Of a stretch of 15,191 nt of DNA, positions 6,421 through 12,992 are shown piece by piece. The position numbers and the translations under genes are program-made. This DNA comes from JBBSQE01 sp038258095 (lineage in GTDB: Bacteria > Actinomycetota > Thermoleophilia > Solirubrobacterales > 70-9): NCBI GenBank assembly GCA_038258095.1, contig JBBSQE010000062.1:1-15191 (forward strand), given 5' to 3'. Position 1 is the stretch's first letter; the number at the start of each line of letters is the position of its first letter. Under the pieces are notes generated by a model. The model was given only the letters and a program-made list of their open reading frames with translations, made no database searches and had not been told where the DNA came from.

Positions 6421-7401
6421 ATGCATCCGATCTTTGCCGCCGTGAACGCAGGGGTGATCGCACTGCTCGCGATCGCCGTCGTCGTGCTCTTGGTCGTCGC
6501 GCGGGCGGTCCGCATCGTGCCGCAGGCGCGAGCCGGCATCGTCGAGCGCCTCGGGCGCTTCCAGCGCGTCCTGAACCCCGGGCTGAACATCTTGATCCCG
6601 CTCGTCGACCGCCTCCTGCCGCTGATCGACATGCGCGAGCAGGTCGTCAACTTCCCACCCCAGGCCGTCATCACCTCCGACAACGTCGGGGTTTCGATCG
6701 ACACCGTCGTCTACTACCGGGTGACCGATGCACGCGCCGCAACCTATGAGATCGCCCAGCCGATCCAGGCCATCGAGCAACTCACGGTCACGACGCTGCG
6801 AAACCTGATCGGCGGCCTCGACCTCGAGCAGGCGCTGACCTCACGCGACGAGATCAACAGTCAGCTCCGCACGGCGCTCGACGAGGCAACCGGCCCCTGG
6901 GGGATCCGGATCAGCCGCGTCGAGTTGAAGGCGATCGACCCGCCGCCCTCGATCCAGGAGGCGATGGAGAAGCAGATGCGCGCCGAGCGCGACAAGCGAG
7001 CGGTCATCCTCACCGCGGAAGGCGCTCGGGAGTCCGCCGTCCTCACCGCCAGCGGCCAGAAGGAGGCCGCAGTGCTCGCGGCCGACGGCGAGAAGCAGGC
7101 ATCGATCCTCGAGGCCGAGGGTGACCGGCAGTCGGAGATCCTGCGCGCCGAGGGTCAGGCCAAGGCGATCGAGAGCGTCTTCGCCTCGCTGCAGTCGAGC
7201 CAGGTGAACGAGGAGATCCTCTCCTACCTGTATCTGCAGATGCTCCCGAAGCTCGCCGATGGGCAGGCCAACAAGCTGTTCGTGATCCCGTCGGAGTTCT
7301 CGCAGGCGCTCGCCGGCCTTGGTGGGGCCGTCGGGAACGTGTCGCGGGGCGTGAACCCGGGGCAGACCCCACCAGGCGGTAAAACCCCGGCGGGGAGCTA
7401 A
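6421..7401 (+). CDS. SPFH/Band 7 (stomatin/QmcA-like) membrane protein
   Basis: The product is 326 residues. One N-terminal membrane helix (about 11–29, GVIALLAIAVVVLLVVARA) anchors it. The SPFH domain (about 30–185) follows, with RIVPQARAGIVERLGRFQRV, LNPGLNILIPLVDR, a beta-strand core, and RDEINSQL leading to GIRISRVELKAIDPP. These are strong matches to stomatin/QmcA proteins, which form large ring oligomers and organise membrane microdomains. Residues 195–249 are five 11-residue repeats of the type xILxAEGxxxx, an extended helical segment. A conserved C-terminal part (EEILSYLYLQMLPKLADG, NKLFVIPSE) and a Gly/Pro tail follow. Seven bases separate it from nfeD, its usual operon partner. A strong Shine–Dalgarno sequence supports the start. 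Confidence 0.93.
   Translation: MHPIFAAVNAGVIALLAIAVVVLLVVARAVRIVPQARAGIVERLGRFQRVLNPGLNILIPLVDRLLPLIDMREQVVNFPPQAVITSDNVGVSIDTVVYYRVTDARAATYEIAQPIQAIEQLTVTTLRNLIGGLDLEQALTSRDEINSQLRTALDEATGPWGIRISRVELKAIDPPPSIQEAMEKQMRAERDKRAVILTAEGARESAVLTASGQKEAAVLAADGEKQASILEAEGDRQSEILRAEGQAKAIESVFASLQSSQVNEEILSYLYLQMLPKLADGQANKLFVIPSEFSQALAGLGGAVGNVSRGVNPGQTPPGGKTPAGS
7003..7167 (+). repeat. Five 33-base units encoding 11-residue (hendecad) repeats
   Basis: Within the SPFH gene the units read VILTAEGARES, AVLTASGQKEA, AVLAADGEKQA, SILEAEGDRQS and EILRAEGQAKA. Hendecad periodicity suits a straight or slightly right-handed coiled coil. Such AEG-rich repeats are known in stomatin/QmcA proteins, so this is a family trait rather than a recent expansion; the DNA of the units has diverged. 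Confidence 0.75.
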
Positions 7402-7408
7402 CGAGCCG

Positions 7409-7897
7409 ATGCTCCCGCTCGCCTCGATCTTCGGGCTTGACGCCTGGCTCTTCTGGTTCCTCCTGGCGATGGGCCTGATCGTCGTCGAGCTGCTCGTCGC
7501 CTTCACGATGTACTTCGGGGCGATCGCACCGGCCGCCCTGCTCGCCTGCGGGGTTGCTCTGCTGGGAGGTGGGATCGAGCTCCAGCTGGCCGCGTTCGCG
7601 ATCGGGGCCGCTCTCAGCCTCGTGTTCATCCGGCCGATCGCCCGGCGCCACCTGATCATCGACGACAAGGTGAAGGTCGGCGCCCAGCTCCTGGTCGGAA
7701 AGCGAGCGCTCGTGATCGACGACGTCACGGTCGACTCCGGCCGCGTGAAGATCGCCGACCAGACCTGGTCGGCCCGGATCACCGATGAGGACGGCCTGAT
7801 CCCCGCCGGCACACGGGCAAACGTCCTCGAGTTCCGCGGAGTGATGGCGATCATCGCGGAGGACGAGCCACCCGAAGCCGAACCCCCAGCCGCCTGA
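7409..7897 (+). CDS. nfeD: NfeD family membrane protein, partner of the SPFH protein
   Basis: The product is 162 residues, the short NfeD1b-like form without the ClpP-type protease domain. Three hydrophobic segments (about 12–32, 36–52 and 56–76) include FWFLLAMGLIVVELL. The cytoplasmic part, about 90–155, is an OB-fold typical of NfeD C-termini: VGKRALVIDDVTVDSGRVKI, then DQTWSARITDEDGLIPAG, then TRANVLEFRG. NfeD proteins associate with the stomatin-like protein encoded next to them. The gene begins 7 bases after the SPFH stop, so it is the second gene of that operon. The C-terminal tail is acidic and Pro-rich. A GC-rich hairpin at 7921–7943 follows and may end the transcript. Confidence 0.88.
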   Translation: MLPLASIFGLDAWLFWFLLAMGLIVVELLVAFTMYFGAIAPAALLACGVALLGGGIELQLAAFAIGAALSLVFIRPIARRHLIIDDKVKVGAQLLVGKRALVIDDVTVDSGRVKIADQTWSARITDEDGLIPAGTRANVLEFRGVMAIIAEDEPPEAEPPAA

Positions 7898-7920
7898 GCC
7901 GGCGAAGGCAGTTATTCCGG

Positions 7921-7943
7921 GGGGGGCGAATCCGTCGCCCCTC
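7921..7943 (+). terminator. GC-rich hairpin between nfeD and recN
   Basis: GGGGCGA (7923–7929) pairs perfectly with TCGCCCC (7935–7941) around ATCCG. Two outer bases on each side extend it with one G-T wobble. There is no T-run. It ends 5 bases before the TAGACA box of recN, so besides ending the SPFH–nfeD transcript it occupies the -35 region of the recN promoter. Confidence 0.45.
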
Positions 7944-7948
7944 GCTGC

Positions 7949-7954
7949 TAGACA
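7949..7954 (+). promoter_or_regulatory. recN: -10-like hexamer TAGACA of recN
   Basis: TAGACA is followed by GAGGGT and the GTG at 7961. The GAGGGT touches the start codon, too close to act as a Shine–Dalgarno sequence, so the 6-base spacing again suggests a leaderless mRNA. The last base departs from TANNNT. No actinobacterial LexA box (GAAC…GTTC) was seen nearby. Confidence 0.42.
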
Positions 7955-7960
7955 GAGGGT

Positions 7961-9640
7961 GTGCTCCGAGAGCTGCGAATCGAGAATCTGCTGCTGATCG
8001 CGAGGGCCGAGCTTCGGCTCGGGCCGGGGCTGAACGCGATCACGGGGGAGACGGGCGCCGGTAAGACGGTGCTCGCCCATTCGCTCGACCTCCTGCTCGG
8101 GGGGCGGGCCCGCAGCGGGATCGTCAGGCCGGGTGCAGAGGAGGCCTGGGTCGAGGGCGTCTTCGATCTCCCCGAGGGGTTCTCCGATGATGCCGACTTG
8201 GCCGAGCTCGCCGACCGGTTGCCAAGCGGCGCCACGGAGGTCGTCGTCGGCCGCCGGGTCTCCGCTGGTGGCCGGACATCGGCGTTCCTCGGCGGGCGAG
8301 CCGCCGCGGCCGCCGACCTGAAGCTGCTCGGAGCCCGGTTGCTCGCCTTCTACGGACAGCACGAGCATCGCAAGCTGACGCTGGCCTCGGCCCAGGCCGA
8401 GGTTCTCGATGCGTTTGCCGGCCCGCGCCACCTCGAGCTCCTGGTCTCCTACCGCGAGGCCCACCGCGAGGGGGCCCTGCTCGCGACCGAGCTCAGCGAG
8501 CTTCGGGAGCGTGACGGCACCCGCGAGCGTGACCTCGACCTGCTGCGCTTCGAGCTGGATGAGATCGACGCCGCCGCGCCGGCCGAGGAAGAGGAGGCCG
8601 ACCTCGCCGCACTGCGCGACCGGCTGCGCCACGCCGAGGGCCTGCGCCTGGCTGCCGCCGCCGCAAACGCCGCGATGGTCGGGGGTGAGAGCGACCCCGG
8701 CGGCGCGGTCGAGGCGCTCGCCGTCGCCCAGGCCGACCTCGAGGCGCACGCCGGCATCGACCCCGGCCTCGACGAGCTCACAGCCCGCGCCGCCTCGACT
8801 GCGATTGAGGTATCGGAGATCGCTGCCGACCTCCGCTCCTACACCGAGTCGGTCGATGCCGACCCCGAAGCCCTCGGCCGGGCCGAGGAGCGGCTCGACG
8901 CCTTCGAGCGCCTGAAGCGAAAGCACGGCGGCTCCATTGCCTCCGTCCTCGCCCACGCCGAGAGGTGCCGCGCCGAGGTGGAGCGCCTCGGGAGCGCCGA
9001 GGCGCGTGAAGCCGAGCTCGAGGAGGCGCTTGCCGCGGCCACGGAGCGCCGCGACGCGGTGGGGGCGAAGCTGAGCGCCGGCCGCAGGAAGGCAGCCAAG
9101 ACGCTCGAGGTGCGGGTGCGCGAGGAGCTGGAGCAGCTCGCCATGCCGGGCGCCCGGGTCGAAGTCGGCCTCGAGACGCTCTCCGGCGGTCCGGGCCCAG
9201 CTGGCTTCGAGTCCGTCGAGCTTAGGGTCGCCCCGAACCCCGGCCTCGAACCCGCCCCGATCCGCGATGCGGCATCTGGCGGGGAGCTCTCGCGGATCAT
9301 GCTCGCGCTCTCCGGAGTGGGAGCGGCGGCCAGCTCGCCGACGCTTGTCTTTGACGAGATCGATGCGGGCGTCGGCGGCAACACGGCTCGGGTGGTCGGC
9401 GAACGCCTTCGGGCCCTCGGGGGAGCTCGCCAGGTCATCTGCATCACGCATCTGGCGCAGGTTGCGTCGCTCGCAAACGAGCATTTCAGGATCGAGAAGA
9501 GCCTTGATTCCGAGCTGGCGACGGCAGCCGTGACCCGCCTGGAGGGCGACCAGGTCGTCGGGGAGATCACCCGGATGCTCGGCGCGGGCTCGGAGGACGA
9601 GGCGGCGAGCCTCCACGCCCGCGAGCTCCTGGCCGCGTGA
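7961..9640 (+). CDS. recN: DNA repair protein RecN
   Basis: The product is 559 residues, normal for RecN, an SMC-like ATPase recruited early to double-strand breaks. The N-terminal half-ATPase opens with LRELRIENLLLIARAEL and the Walker A motif GETGAGKT (29–36). LLAFYGQHEHRKL, the RecN Q-loop region, follows. The central part is rich in Ala, Glu, Arg and Leu and forms the expected antiparallel coiled-coil arms. The C-terminal half carries the ABC signature SGGELSRIMLAL (from residue 439), Walker B PTLVFDEIDAGVGG (from 460) and CITHLAQVAS (from 494). GTG is chosen because RecN proteins start immediately before the LxxLxIxN strand and because TAGACA lies 6 bases before it. It is separated from nadK by three extra genes, unlike in mycobacteria. 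Confidence 0.97.
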   Translation: MLRELRIENLLLIARAELRLGPGLNAITGETGAGKTVLAHSLDLLLGGRARSGIVRPGAEEAWVEGVFDLPEGFSDDADLAELADRLPSGATEVVVGRRVSAGGRTSAFLGGRAAAAADLKLLGARLLAFYGQHEHRKLTLASAQAEVLDAFAGPRHLELLVSYREAHREGALLATELSELRERDGTRERDLDLLRFELDEIDAAAPAEEEEADLAALRDRLRHAEGLRLAAAAANAAMVGGESDPGGAVEALAVAQADLEAHAGIDPGLDELTARAASTAIEVSEIAADLRSYTESVDADPEALGRAEERLDAFERLKRKHGGSIASVLAHAERCRAEVERLGSAEAREAELEEALAAATERRDAVGAKLSAGRRKAAKTLEVRVREELEQLAMPGARVEVGLETLSGGPGPAGFESVELRVAPNPGLEPAPIRDAASGGELSRIMLALSGVGAAASSPTLVFDEIDAGVGGNTARVVGERLRALGGARQVICITHLAQVASLANEHFRIEKSLDSELATAAVTRLEGDQVVGEITRMLGAGSEDEAASLHARELLAA

Positions 9641-9693
9641 GCGCTCGGCGGCCGCCTTCGGGCCGGGACCTGGAAGATCCGGGGGCCCTGGCC

Positions 9694-9699
9694 TAACCT
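9694..9699 (+). promoter_or_regulatory. steA: -10-like hexamer TAACCT of steA
   Basis: TAACCT is followed by GAGCTT and the GTG at 9706. Spacing and absence of a Shine–Dalgarno sequence are as for tlyA and recN. The 65-base recN–steA gap otherwise holds only GC-rich palindromic bits, such as GGCGGCCGCC at 9647–9656. Confidence 0.5.
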
Positions 9700-9705
9700 G
9701 AGCTT

Positions 9706-10896
9706 GTGGCAACCGCCGGTCGCAGCCGCCTGGGAAGCATGCTCACGCGCCGCAACGGCGCGGAGGAGCCGACCGCTCTTCACGGCACGGCGCGCCTCGG
9801 CAAGAAGACCAAGGATCTCGTCACGCGGCTCGGGCCCGGCGACATCGCGGTCATCAACCACACGAACATCGACCGCATCGCCGCGGAGGAGTTGATCGCC
9901 TGCGGTGTGCGGGCCGTGGTCAATGCCTCCGAGTCCTCCAACGGCCGCTATCCGAACGCCGGGCCGTTGCTGCTCGCGCGCTCCGGGGTGGTCTTGATAG
10001 ACGGTGCAGGCGCCGATCCGTTCGACCTGATCAGGGAGGGCGACCCTGTCTCGATCGATGGCGCGACAATCAGCCGAGCCGGCAATGAGCTCTTCACAGG
10101 CTCGCTGCTCACCGCGGAGGACCTCGCGCTTCAACTCGATCGCCACCGGGCTGAGATCGATGAGGCCCTCCTCGCCTTTGCCGAGAATACGCTGACCCAT
10201 ATCCGCCAGGAGGGAGAGTTCCTGGCGGACTCGATCGACTTCCCGGTCACCCGGAACGTCTTTCGCGACCGCCATGTGCTGATCGTCGTCCGCGGCACGA
10301 CCCATAGGCGCGACCTCGCCACGCTGGGAGCCTACATCCGTGACGTCAAGCCGATCCTCGTCGGGGTCGACGGTGGCTCCGACGCCCTGATCGAGGCCGG
10401 ATTCAAGCCCGACATGATCCTGGGTGACATGGACTCGGCCTCCGACCGCGCCCTCCGGTCGGGTGCCGAGCTGGTGGTGCATGCCTATCCGGACGGTCGC
10501 GCGCCCGGGAGGGACCGCCTCGTGGCCCTGGACCTCGACCATCTCGTCGTTCCGGCCGGAGGCACCAGCCAGGACGTCGCGATGCTGATGGCCTTCGAAA
10601 AGGGCGCGATGCTGATCGTCTCGGTGGGTGCCCATTTCAATCTGATCGAGTTCCTCGACAAGAACCGCGACGGCATGTCCTCGACCTTCCTGACGCGGTT
10701 GCGGATCGGGGAGGTCCTGGTCGATGCCAAGGGCGTGAGCCGGCTCTACAACCCGGGAATCTCGCTCGGCCCGCTGACTCTTTTCCTCGCGGCCTTCGCG
10801 GTTCTGTTCGTGGTGGTCGTCCTGACCTCGCCGGTCCTGGACGACACCGTCTCGCTCTTCTGGCTGAAGATCAAGATCTGGCTCGGCCTGTCCTGA
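9706..10896 (+). CDS. steA: SteA-like cytokinetic ring protein with thiamine-pyrophosphokinase-like fold
   Basis: The product is 396 residues. The cytoplasmic part carries motifs shared with thiamine pyrophosphokinase folds: VGVDGGSDALIEAGFKPDMI (from 219) and GDMDS (240–244), then HAYPDGRAPGRDRL. A single C-terminal membrane helix spans about 355–376 (GPLTLFLAAFAVLFVVVVLT). Its position immediately before steB (apart from a broken gene) and its domain order match actinobacterial SteA. In Corynebacterium SteA acts with SteB in septal cell-envelope processing and daughter-cell separation. Thiamine pyrophosphokinase activity is not implied, since the family is best known for division. The GTG start is supported by TAACCT 6 bases upstream and a Thr/Arg-rich start like relatives. 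Confidence in the family is high; the precise role in this organism is inferred. Confidence 0.9.
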   Translation: MATAGRSRLGSMLTRRNGAEEPTALHGTARLGKKTKDLVTRLGPGDIAVINHTNIDRIAAEELIACGVRAVVNASESSNGRYPNAGPLLLARSGVVLIDGAGADPFDLIREGDPVSIDGATISRAGNELFTGSLLTAEDLALQLDRHRAEIDEALLAFAENTLTHIRQEGEFLADSIDFPVTRNVFRDRHVLIVVRGTTHRRDLATLGAYIRDVKPILVGVDGGSDALIEAGFKPDMILGDMDSASDRALRSGAELVVHAYPDGRAPGRDRLVALDLDHLVVPAGGTSQDVAMLMAFEKGAMLIVSVGAHFNLIEFLDKNRDGMSSTFLTRLRIGEVLVDAKGVSRLYNPGISLGPLTLFLAAFAVLFVVVVLTSPVLDDTVSLFWLKIKIWLGLS

Positions 10897-10923
10897 GCCG
10901 CGCCGGTGCGCTGAGCCGCGCCG
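10893..10923. repeat. 13-base direct repeat at the steA 3' end
   Basis: CTGAGCCGCGCCG occurs at 10893–10905, over the steA stop codon, and again at 10911–10923, just before the end of the broken hydrolase gene. The 18-base period looks like a small local duplication, perhaps replication slippage. No function is evident. Confidence 0.6.
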
Positions 10924-11996
10924 TCAGTGGGCCGCGGGAAAGAGCTGGCTCAGCGTTACGCCGAGCCCGTAGAGCCTCTCGATCGGTCGCCTGACGGGCC
11001 GCATCCATGACGGGCACGGGAGCCGCGGAGGGTGTGGGCGAAGAAGGCCTGGGCGGCCTTGTCGATCCAGTCCTGCTGGGCGGCCGGCCTGAGGCGGCGA
11101 CCATTGCGGCAGTGTCTTCCGGAGCCGAAGCGGCCGTCGTCGGAGGCAAGGGCGGAAAGCGTGCTGTTGAAGTAATTGTGATTCGCCCGGCCGAGGCGGA
11201 TCTGAAAGACGTCGGACCGGCGCCCCGGCCGCCTCTCGGCATCCTCGACGTAATGACGTCCCTGTCCGTGGACGTCGCCGTCGCACTCGGCGAGGACGAC
11301 GGTCGTCTCTGAGTCCGGCAGCGGGACCCTGCGATAGACGGGGGCCAGAAGCATCAGGGAGTGGATCGGCCCGCGCCCGGCAGCGACCTCGGATCGGTTG
11401 GTGTTGTCTGCCCGGGAACGGGCGAGGCGGACCGCGTTGTGGCCGCTTCGCGAGTGGCCCATCAGACCGATCCGCCTCAGGTTGATTCTGCCCTCGAGGT
11501 CGGTGCCGAATGGCTGCGCGCTCCCACCGGCAGCGGCACGCGCGATCAGCGCCAGGGTGCGGTTGACGATCCGCGGCCAGCGGTGCTCATCGTCGTCATC
11601 GCCTCAGCCGATGGTGTAGGCCCCATTCAGATCGGGGGCGATCGCAGCGATTCCCCGCTTCGTCAAGGCCCTGAGGATGTGGCGCATCCCGAGGTCGTTC
11701 CGCTGCTCGCGGCCGAAGCATGGCCACGTGAACACGTAACTCTGGGTATGCGGGCAGTTGTCGCCGTGGCGGCCGTGCGCGACGATCACGATCGGGTGTC
11801 GTCCCCGGGTGTCGGGAACGCCAATGACGCCCCAGAGGCGCACCGGGAGCGGGCCCTTGGTGCTCGAATCGGGGAGGGCGGTGTCCCCGAGGTCGTAGGT
11901 GCGCACGACGGCCCGGGCTGGGGTTGCACCGAGCACGAGGAGCACCATGCCCGCGGCCAGCGAAGCGATGAGCGGCTTGCGGAGCGGTCCGGCCAC
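10924..11996 (-). pseudogene. Broken secreted alpha/beta hydrolase gene
   Basis: A GTG start at 11996 opens a signal peptide (MAGPLRKPLIASLAAGMVLL, cleavage likely after ATPARA, residue 29). A hydrolase core follows: PIVIVAHGRHGDNCP, then GIAAIAPDLNGAYTIG. There a TGA (11606–11604) interrupts. Exactly in the same frame the protein resumes (RWPRIVNRTLALIARAAAGG) through the nucleophile motif GHSRSG (Ser at residue 182), the acid ECDGDVHGQ and the NHNYFN histidine. Related hydrolases appear to carry Trp at the stop position, so TGG to TGA is the likely change. Near the C-terminus the frame ends poorly, and another frame gives a more natural end (RLYGLGVTLSQLF, stop at 10924), suggesting a frameshift around 10985–11035. 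It lies on the opposite strand between steA and steB. A sequencing error cannot be excluded for either lesion. Confidence 0.75.
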
Positions 11997-12005
11997 GTCA
12001 GCGTC

Positions 12006-12011
12006 ACGCTA
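12006..12011 (-). promoter_or_regulatory. -10-like hexamer TAGCGT of the broken hydrolase gene
   Basis: On the minus strand TAGCGT is followed by nine bases and the GTG at 11996. It is only 10 bases from the oppositely facing steB hexamer. The promoter seems intact although the gene is broken. Confidence 0.38.
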
Positions 12012-12021
12012 CTCCGCGATC

Positions 12022-12027
12022 TACTCT
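12022..12027 (+). promoter_or_regulatory. steB: -10-like hexamer TACTCT of steB
   Basis: TACTCT is followed by nine bases (CTGGTCGCA) and the ATG at 12037. No Shine–Dalgarno sequence is present. The promoter overlaps the divergent hydrolase promoter, so polymerase binding at one should exclude the other. Confidence 0.42.
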
Positions 12028-12036
12028 CTGGTCGCA

Positions 12037-12990
12037 ATGGGATTCAGCGCGCGCTACCACGTGGCTTCTCTTGCGGCGGTCTTCCTCGCTCTTGCGATCG
12101 GGATCCTGATCGGCTCGGCGATCGGGGACGACGTCGTCAAGGGCGCCAGGAGCAACCTCGAGGACAGCCTGATCGGTGACCTCAAGAATGCCCGCGGGCG
12201 TGCCGATGATCTCTCCGCGGACCTCGGACGTTCCGACGACTTCGCGGAGCAGATCTATCCGGCGCTCGTCGAGCGGCGCCTGGCTGGCCGCCGAATCGGG
12301 ATCCTCGCGCTCGGAGGCCTTCCCGGCAAGGTGGCGGATGACATCGACGCGGCGTTGGCTCCGACAGGGGGCAAGGTTGCGGCGGTCGGGGTGATTCGGG
12401 AACCCGCAGAGCTCAGCTCGCTCTCGTCGGCGCTTGCGCGGACCCGTTTCGCGGGCCTCGAGCAGGACCCCGACGCGGTCCAGGCACTCGGCGCCGGTGT
12501 CGGGCGCCAGCTCATCCTCGGCGGCCCGTTGATCGACCAGGTCCGCGACCAGGTCTTCTCGCGGGTGAGCGGAGGCTTCCGGAACCTCGGTGGCATCATC
12601 ATTGTCCGCAACCAGCCCGACAACCTGAGCCCCGATGACCGAACCGCGACGAGTCGTCTCGAGAAGGGGCTACTCGAAGGTATCGAGGGGACCAGGGTGA
12701 AGGCGGTCGGCGTCGAACGCGAGGACGCCGACCCGAGTTCCGTCGATCTGTTCAAATCCGCTGATATCTCGAGCGTCGATGACGTCGACCGCATCGCCGG
12801 GCGCTCGGCCATGGTGTTCGCGCTGCTCGGGGCCCAGGGCGCCTTCGGCTCGAAGGCATCGGCCGACCAGCTTCTCCCCGACCTCTTGGCGCCGACGCCC
12901 CCGCTCGCGAAGGGCGACGCGACCGCGGGACCGCGTGCCGGCGCCACGGGTCGGGCGGGCCCCACCGGACCGAACGGCTCAAAGCCCTGA
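12037..12990 (+). CDS. steB: SteB/MctB family envelope protein (copper transporter-like)
   Basis: The product is 317 residues. The start MGFSARYHVASLAAVFLALA followed by IGILIGSAIGD is the hallmark of the MctB/SteB family: a short cytoplasmic end and one membrane helix (9–29). A predicted coiled coil (about 40–85, NLEDSLIGDLKNARGRADDL) and an extracytoplasmic alpha/beta domain follow. The Mycobacterium member (Rv1698) was described as a copper-efflux factor or outer-membrane channel, and the Corynebacterium member as the SteA partner in cell separation. The context here, next to steA, favours the latter. The C-terminal end is low complexity and includes five Gly-X-Y triplets. The ATG at 12037 is chosen because the family N-terminus begins there; earlier in-frame codons read through the divergent hydrolase start. 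The next gene begins 2 bases after the stop. Confidence 0.9.
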   Translation: MGFSARYHVASLAAVFLALAIGILIGSAIGDDVVKGARSNLEDSLIGDLKNARGRADDLSADLGRSDDFAEQIYPALVERRLAGRRIGILALGGLPGKVADDIDAALAPTGGKVAAVGVIREPAELSSLSSALARTRFAGLEQDPDAVQALGAGVGRQLILGGPLIDQVRDQVFSRVSGGFRNLGGIIIVRNQPDNLSPDDRTATSRLEKGLLEGIEGTRVKAVGVEREDADPSSVDLFKSADISSVDDVDRIAGRSAMVFALLGAQGAFGSKASADQLLPDLLAPTPPLAKGDATAGPRAGATGRAGPTGPNGSKP

Positions 12991-12992
12991 CC

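Noticed and set aside
7898..7960. LexA/SOS box expected before recN
   Set aside because: No GAAC…GTTC or close variant was found in the gap; damage control may be LexA-independent or the site lies elsewhere.
7043..9712. 889-codon open frame on the minus strand opposite nfeD and recN, and similar long frames at 8839–10635, 3515–4996 and 14265–15182
   Set aside because: They lie antisense to genes identified by strong motifs, have Arg/Gly/Asp-rich translations without domain resemblance, and are the expected by-product of high-GC third positions.
11604..11606. Recoding of TGA to tryptophan or selenocysteine in the hydrolase
   Set aside because: TGA ends dxs, tlyA, nadK, recN, steA and steB, so it is a normal stop here; no SECIS-like hairpin directly after the codon was recognised.
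12750..12758. GTTCAAATC, a match to the tRNA T-arm consensus
   Set aside because: It lies inside steB, encoding part of VDLFKSAD, and no acceptor stem or anticodon arm can be built around it.
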